This document shows, piece after piece, positions 1-7,136 of a DNA stretch of 36,800 nt; positions within the stretch are counted from its first letter, which is position 1, and every line of letters starts with the position of its first letter. Source of the stretch: Phycisphaerales bacterium (GTDB lineage Bacteria; Planctomycetota; Phycisphaerae; SM23-33); contig JABGPZ010000028.1 of the NCBI GenBank assembly GCA_018644725.1, positions 1 to 36,800 of the forward strand. The letters run 5' to 3'. The notes under the pieces are model-generated. The model was not told the origin of the DNA, made no database searches, and was given only the letters and a program-made list of their open reading frames with translations. The position numbers and the translations under genes were made by a program.

Positions 1-14
1 GGATAGCCTCGCAC

Positions 15-40
15 TCTAACGTCGCACGTGTCACGTTAGA
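15..40. repeat. Inverted repeat at window edge
   Basis: The 8-base arms TCTAACGT (15-22) and ACGTTAGA (33-40) are perfect reverse complements around a 10-base loop. No T-run follows on either side, so it is not a typical intrinsic terminator. It may be a protein-binding palindrome or the end of an upstream transcription unit that lies outside the window. Confidence 0.4.
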
Positions 41-78
41 GACTTGAATCCGCCTGTGAAAAAAATTATTTATTTCTC

Positions 79-107
79 TTTACAGAACGTCTCTCTTGTG
101 TTAAAAG
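79..107 (+). promoter_or_regulatory. Possible sigma-70 promoter of the RRM gene
   Basis: TTTACA (79-84), a 17-base spacer and TAAAAG (102-107) resemble a housekeeping promoter. It would start transcription near 114 and give a leader of about 130 nt ahead of the RNA-binding protein. The -10 element matches only in part, so the assignment is tentative. Confidence 0.4.
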
Positions 108-169
108 TCTCACTCGTGCATGGCAGAGTGCTGTGTGCGGATCAGATGATACGGTTCGGAGACTGTTGC

Positions 170-231
170 CCGTAGCGAGACAGCCCCATCTACCGTGACG
201 ACTGACTGACGATACTAAACTCTCGCTACGG
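170..231 (+). promoter_or_regulatory. Leader stem covering the RRM gene's ribosome binding site
   Basis: CCGTAGCGAGA (170-180) and TCTCGCTACGG (221-231) form a perfect 11-bp inverted repeat with a 40-nt loop. The last two bases of the 3' arm are the first GG of the Shine-Dalgarno GGAGG (230-234), which sits just before the ATG at 243. In RNA this would pair part of the ribosome binding site. An RNA thermoswitch or an autoregulatory site bound by the RRM protein itself is inferred; only the base pairing is seen. Confidence 0.6.
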
Positions 232-242
232 AGGCAAGAACT

Positions 243-533
243 ATGGAAAACGGAAAAAAATTGTATGTTGGCAACCTGAGCTATGGCGTTGAAGCTGGCG
301 ATCTGCAAGAGATGTTCTCGCAGTTCGGCACCGTCGAATCTGCAGTGGTCATCACCGACCGCCAGACCGGCCGCAGCAAAGGATTCGGCTTTGTCGAATT
401 CGCAACCGACGCAGAAGCTGCAGCAGCAGTCGAAGGCCTCAACGGCCAGGAAAACGGCGGCCGCGTGCTGACCGTGAACGTCGCTCGTCCCCGCGAAGAG
501 CGTCCCCGTCGTAGCTTCGGCGACCGCTACTAA
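243..533 (+). CDS. RRM-type RNA-binding protein
   Basis: A 96-residue protein made of a single RNA recognition motif. The RNP2 motif LYVGNL lies near residues 7-12 and RNP1 KGFGFVEF near residues 46-53, both with the aromatic residues that stack on RNA bases. A short Arg-rich tail (RPREERPRR) follows. Small single-RRM proteins of this kind occur in cyanobacteria, proteobacteria and PVC bacteria and are often cold-induced RNA chaperones; that role is inferred here. The ATG follows GGAGG with 8 nt spacing. The gene appears monocistronic, with a structured leader before it and a strong terminator after it. Confidence 0.93.
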   Translation: MENGKKLYVGNLSYGVEAGDLQEMFSQFGTVESAVVITDRQTGRSKGFGFVEFATDAEAAAAVEGLNGQENGGRVLTVNVARPREERPRRSFGDRY

Positions 534-553
534 GCCGACAATCGATACGATCG

Positions 554-588
554 ATAAAAAAACCCACTGCTTGCAGTGGGTTTTTTTT
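554..588 (+). terminator. Intrinsic terminator after the RRM gene
   Basis: CCCACTGC (563-570) and GCAGTGGG (573-580) form a perfect 8-bp stem with a 2-nt gap, followed by eight T. An A-run lies on the other flank, so the structure could also stop the convergent HAD gene that ends at 623. Confidence 0.93.
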
Positions 589-622
589 ATGCGCACCGCA
601 AAGGCGTGCAATGTCGGTCAAA

Positions 623-1300
623 TTATCCGCTCAGGGCGGAGAGGTCGTCGAGGGTCAGTTCGGTGAGGTTCGCAACGACACGGTCGGCCATCGTCAACTC
701 GTCCTTGGCATAGCTCGTCGCCAGCGCACAGGTTTTCATCCCCGCACCAATGGCGGACTGGAGCCCGACGGGGGAGTCTTCGATCGCGACACACTGGGCG
801 GGGTCGAGATCGCTCCCGAGGATTTCACTAAGGCGAGCAATGGCTAGGCGATAGCTCTCGGGGTCGGGTTTGGACTTCTCAACGTCGTCGGCCCCGACGA
901 TGGTCCGCACACGCGGGAGAATCTCCAGCGCCCGGCAGGCGACTTCCACTTCGATCCGCAGCGCGCCCGAGCAAATTGCCACAGGAATGCCCGCGTCGCT
1001 GGCGGCGACGAGCATTTCGACCGTGCCGGGAATGGTCTCGGTCGCGGTGGCGAGGAGGTGTTGGACGATTTGCGTCTTGGCCTCGATCAGCTCGGGGATG
1101 CTCACGGTGGCAAGGTCGACCCCCGCATCGGTGAGAATCGCCGCAAAGCCCTCGCGGTCGTCAAACCCGAGGTAGTCGGCGCAATAGGTGTCCCACGAAA
1201 AATCGACGCCCAACGGCGCGATGCTCTGGCGGAAGGCCTCAAAGTGGATCGGCTCGGAGTCCATCACGACTCCGTCAAAATCAAAAATCAATGCTTGCAT
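623..1300 (-). CDS. HAD-superfamily phosphatase (beta-phosphoglucomutase-like)
   Basis: A 225-residue haloacid dehalogenase-type hydrolase. Motif I FDFDGVVMD is at the N-terminus (Asp7 nucleophile, Asp9 acid/base), motif II is CSG, motif III lies in KSKPDP, and motif IV is IEDSPVG. The cap between motifs I and II is helical, as in the beta-phosphoglucomutase/phosphoglycolate phosphatase group. The likely substrate is a small sugar phosphate or phosphoglycolate, but it cannot be fixed from sequence. The ATG at 1300 was chosen because AGAGGA precedes it. The reading frame is open farther upstream to a TTG at 1354, but that stretch is the duplicated tail of the maturase gene. It is the last gene of the minus-strand cluster and is 72 bp from the maturase stop. 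Confidence 0.88.
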   Translation of the reverse strand: MQALIFDFDGVVMDSEPIHFEAFRQSIAPLGVDFSWDTYCADYLGFDDREGFAAILTDAGVDLATVSIPELIEAKTQIVQHLLATATETIPGTVEMLVAASDAGIPVAICSGALRIEVEVACRALEILPRVRTIVGADDVEKSKPDPESYRLAIARLSEILGSDLDPAQCVAIEDSPVGLQSAIGAGMKTCALATSYAKDELTMADRVVANLTELTLDDLSALSG

Positions 1301-1323
1301 GAAAATTCCTCTATTGCTTTGCC

Positions 1324-1406
1324 TCGGTATCGTTCTTCCCGCAACATTTTTCAATGCGAGTTCGGAAAGATGCTATTTTTTGTCGGTATCGTTCTTCCCG
1401 CAGCAT
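1324..1406. repeat. 24-bp direct repeat: duplicated 3' tail of the maturase gene
   Basis: Positions 1324-1347 and 1383-1406 share 23 of 24 bases. The right copy encodes the CCGKNDT end of the maturase SEC-C motif. The left copy lies past the stop codon and, in a shifted frame, encodes CCGKNDTEAKQ and then a stop. It looks like a short duplicated gene end inside the spacer before the HAD gene. Confidence 0.8.
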
Positions 1407-2656
1407 CTCTTGTACTTCAATCCGCTGCCGCAGGGGCAGGGCCGGTTGCGGCTGGGCTCGACGGTGGTGTTGGCGGCCTGTTGGACGGCTTTGGCGGGCT
1501 TGAGGTTCATCAGCTCTGCGGCCGTGGGCGGGGTCTGTCCGCGCTTGAGATAGGGCACCATTTGCTCGAGAACGGGCACGGCCTTTTCGAAGAATCGCTT
1601 GAGGCCGACGCAGAAATGATTGTAGCGCGCCGAGTCGGTTCCGATTTCCGGCCGATGGTGTTTGGGGCAGCCACCCGAGCAATATTGGACGTACTCACAG
1701 CTTTTGCAAACGTCGGGCAACTCGGTCTTGAGCTTGGCAAATTCGTCGAGCTTGGGCGCTTGGACGAGTTGGCGCAATGGCGTTTCGAGGATGTTGCCGA
1801 CCTTCCACTCGGGGAACACGAAGTGGTCGCAGGCGTAGAGGTCGCCGTTGGGTTCGAGGATGTGCGCGTTGGCGCAGCGCTTGGAATAGCAGCACAGCGT
1901 CGCGCGGCCATTGAGCATGGTGTGGAGGACCGAGTCGATCAGGCGCTCGCTGATCCCGCCGACGTCGCGCGTGGCCCACAGTTCGAACGTTTCGCAGAGG
2001 AAGTCGCCATACTGTTCGCCCGTGCACGAAAAATCGGTCGGCGTACCATCGGGGTGGCGTTCGAGGATTGGGATGAACTGGACGTACTCGATTCCGCGAT
2101 TGGCGAAGTAGCGATAGATCTCGCCCGCGTGGGGCGCGTTCTGGCTGTTGAGGGTGATCAGGACGTTGAATTCTACCCCGTGTTCGCGGCAGAGCTCTAC
2201 GCCGTTCCAGGCACGGTGGAAGCTCCCCTCGCCGTTGTGGTCGAGGCGGAAGTGGTCGTGCCATTGCGGCGGGCCATCGAGGCTGATTCCGACGAGGAAG
2301 TTGTTTTCCTTGAGGAACTTGCACCATTCCGGCGTGAGGGTCGTGCCGTTGGTTTGCAGCGCGTTGTTGATTTGCTGGGTGGGGCGCTTGTACTTGTTTT
2401 GAAATTCGACAGCGGCTCGGAAAAAGTCGAGTCCTGCGAGGGTCGGTTCGCCGCCTTGCCAGCCAAATTCAACGTGGAAGGGTTGGCATTTGATGTACTG
2501 CTTGGTGTAGCTTTCGAGGACCTCGAGGGTCATGGGCTTGATGTCGCCGCCGTAGAGAAGGTCGGGCTTGTGAAGATAGTAGCAATATTCGCAGGCGAGG
2601 TTGCAGCGTCCACTGACGGGCTTGCACATAATTTGAAACGGGTGAAGCAGTGCCAT
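1373..2656 (-). CDS. Anaerobic sulfatase-maturating radical SAM enzyme with C-terminal SEC-C motif
   Basis: A 427-residue anSME that would convert the active-site Cys (or Ser) of sulfatases to formylglycine in the cytoplasm without oxygen. The radical-SAM cluster cysteines are C18-x3-C22-x2-C25, followed by a GGEPTL motif near 68-73. The SPASM region has Cys255, 261, 276, 317, 320, 326, 330 and 349 for two auxiliary clusters, and Asp277, whose equivalent is the catalytic base in the characterised clostridial enzyme. After a ~50-residue linker comes a SEC-C zinc motif (C407, C409, C418, C419), an addition to the family's usual length of about 370-400 residues. It starts 8 bp after the SpoIIE-type gene stops, so the two are probably co-transcribed. 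Its likely clients are the four Cys-type sulfatases elsewhere in the window. Confidence 0.93.
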   Translation of the reverse strand: MALLHPFQIMCKPVSGRCNLACEYCYYLHKPDLLYGGDIKPMTLEVLESYTKQYIKCQPFHVEFGWQGGEPTLAGLDFFRAAVEFQNKYKRPTQQINNALQTNGTTLTPEWCKFLKENNFLVGISLDGPPQWHDHFRLDHNGEGSFHRAWNGVELCREHGVEFNVLITLNSQNAPHAGEIYRYFANRGIEYVQFIPILERHPDGTPTDFSCTGEQYGDFLCETFELWATRDVGGISERLIDSVLHTMLNGRATLCCYSKRCANAHILEPNGDLYACDHFVFPEWKVGNILETPLRQLVQAPKLDEFAKLKTELPDVCKSCEYVQYCSGGCPKHHRPEIGTDSARYNHFCVGLKRFFEKAVPVLEQMVPYLKRGQTPPTAAELMNLKPAKAVQQAANTTVEPSRNRPCPCGSGLKYKRCCGKNDTDKK

Positions 2657-2664
2657 GAAATTCC

Positions 2665-5600
2665 TTAAGACTTGAGGGGGACGGGGTTGAATTCGATTTT
2701 TCGGCGGATGTGGATGTTGTTCGCGCCATCAGTGCGAGTGGAATAGTCCACGATATCGACGCACCGGCTGATGAGGTACAGCCCGAGTTTGGGCTCGGAC
2801 TTGTCGAGGGCGGGGCTTTTGACGGTGGGCGGCGAGAAGGGAGGGCCCCAGTGCGTCAAGGAAATTTCCAGCCAATCGTTGGCATAGGAGACGCGGATAT
2901 GGATTGGTTGTCCCTTGCGGTTTTGATAGGCGTGGCGGATGATGTTGACGATGGCCTCGTCGGTCGCAAGGAGAATCTCTGGCAACAGGTCCCGCACGGC
3001 CTCGCCACCGAAAAGGTCAAGGATTCGAGATTCGACGAAGCTCCGGATTTCGGGAAGATTGTCCGGCTCGGAGGTCGTTGCCAGCAGGTTGGGCGACTGC
3101 TCGTTGATCTCGCCAATTCGGAAGATCAGGCAGGTCCGGTCGTCGATGTGCTGGTTGTCCCCGTTGCAGAACTGGTGCAGTTCCTCATTGAGCGCGTCGA
3201 GAATCCCATCGCTGTGAAGGTGGTGGTGGGCAAGGAGGAACTGTTCGAGCCGTTCAAAGCCATAGAACTCGCCCTCGGGGCTGAGGGTTTCGGTCACGCC
3301 ATCGCTACATTGGAGCAGGATGTCGCCGGGTTCGATTGGGATGGTGACCTGCTCGTACTCCACCAGGGATGCAAAGCCCAGAGGCATTTGTTCACAGGTA
3401 ACCGGCTCGCATTTTCCCGTGCGTGCGCGATAGAGCAGCGGCGGCAGGTGCCCGCAGTTGACGATCGAAGCCACACCGCGTACGAGGTCGATGCGGGTGT
3501 AGCAGAACGTGATGAAGCGCTCGATGGCGAACAGGCGCGGGCTCATGGCCTTGTGATAGCCCTTGACGATCTCGCGTGGGGTGGGGAGAGTTGCTGCTCC
3601 CTGAGTCAGCTCGGCGACGGTCTGGATGAGTTCGATTTTGGCGGCCGCCCCCAGGAGCGCCGCGGGGATCCCGCTTCCCATCACGTCGGCCAGCGCAATG
3701 TCAACGCACTGGCGGGAATGGGCGTGGATGTCGTAGAAGTCGCCGTTGATGGCCTTGCTGGGCTGGGCGAGGACGACGGCGTCGACCCCGTCGATGCCCG
3801 CAGGGACGCCACGGAAGAGCAGTTGCTGTTGGATGGTCGAGCCAAGTTGAAGTTCGCTTTGGCGCGACGTTTCGATGTCGGTTTCCAGCTTGCGTTGGCG
3901 GGTGATGTCCACCGCGATGCAACTGTACAGGACTCCCTCTTCGCTGAATTCAACCGGCGTGCCGTGAATCAGCAGGCACAGAGGTTCGTTTTTGGGCGTG
4001 ATGACCTGCAGGGACAGCTCGATGGGAGATTGGTCTTCCATCGAATCGCGCAGGCAGTTTTTCCAGTGCAGATAGGCATCGGTGTTTTCTTTGCGGTTGG
4101 ACTGGCGAAGTTCCTCGAAGAAGGAGTTCGACTCGAAGCCGTACGCGTGCATCCCATCGGAGATGTAGGCGATGTTTCCGCTGTGGTCGGGGTGCTGGAG
4201 CCACTGGAACAGGGTGACCGGCGAGGAGGTGACAATGCCCTCGAGGCGCTGGCGGGTGCGGCGGAGTTCGAGCTCGTTTTTTTTGCGTTCGGTGATGTCC
4301 AGAGACGCAAGGCGATACCCGCCGAATTCGCCATCGTTGCGGAAGAAGGGGACGCCCGAGAGGTCGAACCAGCGCGGCCAGTCGTGCCCCGGCAAGACCC
4401 ACTGCTGTTCGCGGTGTTTGAACGCCCGCGGTTGGGCGAGGTGGCTGGTCCAGAATTCTTTGTCGGCCTGGAGCTGAGAGGGCGCGGAAAAATCCAGCGG
4501 CGAGAGGGTTTTCATTTCCTGTGCGGGGACTCCCGCAAGCTCGCAGAAGCTTTCGTCTTCGCTGGTAAACGTGCCGTTGGCATCAATTTCGCAGACGTGT
4601 TCACTGACGGCCGCAAGCAGGTCGTGGAAGCGTTGCTCACTTTGGGACAGGGCTTGGCGGAAAAGCGTTTCCTCGGTGATGTCGCGTGTGAGACCAATGA
4701 TTTTCAGCGCTTTGCCCGAGGGCGTGCGCTCGGCGATGCCGCAGGCAGTCTCCAGCCAAATCTCACCCTTGGTGGGGTGGATATACCGGTATGTGAATTT
4801 CTGATGTTTAACATTCCCATCAATGCATTCGTAGATGGCAACCCAGATCGGGTCATGGTCGTCGGGATGAATGCGACTGTCCCAGAACTCGCTTACGGTG
4901 TTGGGGGAATAGTCTTCGGGCGGAATTCCGAGGATGTCGCGTGCGGGTATGGAGAGCTTGAGGTCGTTTGTCTCAGGATTCCAATCCCACATGCCAGCCT
5001 GGGACGCTTCAATGGCAAGTTGAAGCCGTTCATTTTCGATCCGGGATTGCTCCTGGAGCATTTTTTCTTTGGTGATGTCGATGTTGAACCCCGAGAGGCG
5101 CGTGGCGTTGCCCTCGGTGTCACACTCCGAGACAAACGCGGTGGACAAAATCCATATCGCGCATCCGTCTTTACGGCGCGCGAGATATTCCACGCGGGCG
5201 CTTGCGACTTTTCCCTCGACCAGAGAGCGGGTCAATTCCTCAATCTGAAGGACGTCACGCCGAGAAAGAATACCGGAAAAGTCTTCGAGGGTTTTCATTT
5301 CGTTAGCGCTCAGCCCCAGAAGCTCGTGGCAGTTTTGATCCCAATCGAGTTCGCCGGTTTGCAGATTCTGTTCCCAGGTTCCAATTTTGGTGTGATGGAG
5401 AAGCATGTCGAGCTTTTGGACCTCGACGGGCAGATGCGACTCATGGAGTATCGTCGGCGCCATGGTGTACACAACGGGTTTCCGGCGAGAAAAGATCATA
5501 TACAAAATGGGCGTCCACAGGCACAACAGGATTACCGCTTCTATGATGGCTGCAAGTATCGAGGGTAGCTTGAGGTTGGAGAAAAGTTCATGCAGAAACA

Positions 5601-5724
5601 GATTTGCAGCGAGGACCGTCAGTGCTGCGCCCACAATGCCTACAATCAGATACAACCGTTGGGAGGATGCGCGAGGCAACTCTCCTGGGGGCGTTGTTGT
5701 CGGGTTGGGCTGAGGTTGTGTCAT
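2665..5724 (-). CDS. Membrane-bound multi-PAS SpoIIE-type PP2C phosphatase with C-terminal HATPase
   Basis: A 1019-residue signalling protein. Two membrane segments (about 24-46 and 54-78) precede four PAS-like domains between about 105 and 620; several end in the DITxxK/R linker typical of PAS-PAC units. A SpoIIE/PP2C domain follows (about 650-860) with NGDFYD, LADVMGSG, NCGHLPPLL and CSDGVTE motifs that carry the metal-binding aspartates. The last ~130 residues are an RsbW-like histidine-kinase-type ATPase with the N-box DEAIVNIIRHAY. Such proteins switch anti-sigma/anti-anti-sigma partners by dephosphorylation and phosphorylation, but no STAS partner is seen in this window. The ATG at 5724 has GGAGG before it. 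Tight linkage to the maturase suggests a shared response to redox, oxygen or nutrient conditions; that is inference. Confidence 0.92.
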   Translation of the reverse strand: MTQPQPNPTTTPPGELPRASSQRLYLIVGIVGAALTVLAANLFLHELFSNLKLPSILAAIIEAVILLCLWTPILYMIFSRRKPVVYTMAPTILHESHLPVEVQKLDMLLHHTKIGTWEQNLQTGELDWDQNCHELLGLSANEMKTLEDFSGILSRRDVLQIEELTRSLVEGKVASARVEYLARRKDGCAIWILSTAFVSECDTEGNATRLSGFNIDITKEKMLQEQSRIENERLQLAIEASQAGMWDWNPETNDLKLSIPARDILGIPPEDYSPNTVSEFWDSRIHPDDHDPIWVAIYECIDGNVKHQKFTYRYIHPTKGEIWLETACGIAERTPSGKALKIIGLTRDITEETLFRQALSQSEQRFHDLLAAVSEHVCEIDANGTFTSEDESFCELAGVPAQEMKTLSPLDFSAPSQLQADKEFWTSHLAQPRAFKHREQQWVLPGHDWPRWFDLSGVPFFRNDGEFGGYRLASLDITERKKNELELRRTRQRLEGIVTSSPVTLFQWLQHPDHSGNIAYISDGMHAYGFESNSFFEELRQSNRKENTDAYLHWKNCLRDSMEDQSPIELSLQVITPKNEPLCLLIHGTPVEFSEEGVLYSCIAVDITRQRKLETDIETSRQSELQLGSTIQQQLLFRGVPAGIDGVDAVVLAQPSKAINGDFYDIHAHSRQCVDIALADVMGSGIPAALLGAAAKIELIQTVAELTQGAATLPTPREIVKGYHKAMSPRLFAIERFITFCYTRIDLVRGVASIVNCGHLPPLLYRARTGKCEPVTCEQMPLGFASLVEYEQVTIPIEPGDILLQCSDGVTETLSPEGEFYGFERLEQFLLAHHHLHSDGILDALNEELHQFCNGDNQHIDDRTCLIFRIGEINEQSPNLLATTSEPDNLPEIRSFVESRILDLFGGEAVRDLLPEILLATDEAIVNIIRHAYQNRKGQPIHIRVSYANDWLEISLTHWGPPFSPPTVKSPALDKSEPKLGLYLISRCVDIVDYSTRTDGANNIHIRRKIEFNPVPLKS

Positions 5725-5862
5725 GGATCCTCCATACAGGATGGCGAACGTGTGCCGGATTATATCACAAAGCAGAGAAACGTATCTATATTTTTTGAGT
5801 GAAATTGTCTACAATCATTCACCCCGCCTGATGCGGGAAAACGAACAACAAAGGAGAGTTTC

Positions 5863-7092
5863 GTGAATCAACTGCCCCATATCCATACCTTGTCCAATGG
5901 CATGGTCGTTTTGCTTCAGCCGATGGAGGACGTGTCCAGCTGCGCGGTGTGCATGGCGCTGCCCGCGGGGTCCAGCAGCGAGAGCGACGCGATCGCCGGG
6001 AGCGGTGTGGAGGCCTCGGAGTGGATGTTCCGTGGCGCGGGCGGACGCGATATTCGCGAACTCAATGACGCGCTGGATTCGATGGGTGTGCAGCACAACG
6101 AAAACGTCGCCGCCGAGGCGATGCTCTTCAGTGCGTCGCTGCTGGGGCGAACTCTTGAACCGACGTTGGGGATCTTGGCCGATCTCGTTCGCCGCCCGAC
6201 GCTGGCAGAGGAGACGTTTGAGCCTTGTCGCGAGTTGATTCTTCAGGACCTCGAAGCGCTCGAAGACGAACCCAACCGCAAGGCGACGACGCGATTGCGC
6301 GCGACGCACTTTCCTCATCCGCTCGGACGATTGAGTCTCGGCACGGCCGAGTCGCTTGCGGCGTTGACGCCGGCGGGCGTGCGAGACCATTTGGCCAGTC
6401 GGGTTTGCCCGGCGGGGACGATTCTCTCGATTGCCGGAGCGGTGGATGTGCCCAAGACCGTCGCGATGGTCGAGGCCTGCTTTGGAGATTGGGACGCGCC
6501 CGTTCCCGCCGAGATCGCGCTTTCGCCCGCGATGGGCGGCGTGCATCACATCGAGAAAGACACCGCCCAGACGCACATCGCCCTCGCGCATGCAGCCGTC
6601 GCGCCGAGTCACGAATCCTATTATGCCGCGCGCCTGGGTGCGGCCGTGCTCAGCCAGGGCATGGGCAGCCGCCTGTTTACCGAAGTGCGCGAAAAGCGCG
6701 GCCTGTGCTATCACGTCTCGACGAACTATGCCGCGTATCGCAGCTGCGGCGCGATGGTGACGTATGCCGGCACGCGGCCGGACCAAGCACAGCAGACCCT
6801 CGACGTGATTATCGCCGAACTCCAGCGCCTCGGCGAGGGGATTGGCGAGGACGAACTGGGACGCGCCAAAACGCAGATCCGCAGTGCGCTGGTGATGCAA
6901 GGTCAGTCGACTGCCGCGCGGGCAGCGGCGATCCGTAGCGACTGGTTCAATCTCGGCCGTGCGCGAAGCCTCGCCGAAATCACCGACGCCGTTCTCGCCG
7001 TCACCACCGAAGAGATCCTTGCGTATTGGAAGGCTTGCCCACCAGCGAACTTCACTGCCGTCTTCCTCGGCCAAGACAAACTCACGCTGTAA
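5863..7092 (+). CDS. M16-family metallopeptidase homologue lacking the zinc motif
   Basis: A 409-residue protein with the two-domain M16B (pitrilysin / processing-peptidase) fold. The C-terminal half carries the conserved REKRGLCYHV segment, whose Arg/Tyr pair helps substrate binding in active members. The N-terminal half has VEASE (residues 49-53) where active enzymes have HxxEH, just before WMFRG, which matches the family's usual MLFKG. Both zinc histidines and the catalytic Glu are therefore missing. No signal peptide is visible. Start GTG 5863 is preceded by AAGGAG. In known systems, inactive M16 chains pair with active ones (mitochondrial MPP alpha, PqqF/G-type pairs), but no active partner is encoded nearby. 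Confidence 0.87.
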   Translation: MNQLPHIHTLSNGMVVLLQPMEDVSSCAVCMALPAGSSSESDAIAGSGVEASEWMFRGAGGRDIRELNDALDSMGVQHNENVAAEAMLFSASLLGRTLEPTLGILADLVRRPTLAEETFEPCRELILQDLEALEDEPNRKATTRLRATHFPHPLGRLSLGTAESLAALTPAGVRDHLASRVCPAGTILSIAGAVDVPKTVAMVEACFGDWDAPVPAEIALSPAMGGVHHIEKDTAQTHIALAHAAVAPSHESYYAARLGAAVLSQGMGSRLFTEVREKRGLCYHVSTNYAAYRSCGAMVTYAGTRPDQAQQTLDVIIAELQRLGEGIGEDELGRAKTQIRSALVMQGQSTAARAAAIRSDWFNLGRARSLAEITDAVLAVTTEEILAYWKACPPANFTAVFLGQDKLTL

Positions 7093-7136
7093 TACAATAG
7101 TGTGAAAATGGCGTACTGCTCTCTTGCACGAAAGGG

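Noticed and set aside
1301-1354. N-terminal extension of the HAD phosphatase from a TTG
   Set aside because: The added residues are read from the duplicated tail of the maturase gene in a shifted frame; ATG 1300 has its own AGAGGA and starts directly at motif I.
2710-5568. 952-codon plus-strand open frame antisense to the PAS/SpoIIE gene
   Set aside because: Shadow of the well-supported minus-strand gene; composition is atypical (Val/Asp/Gly runs) and there is no ribosome binding site or domain.
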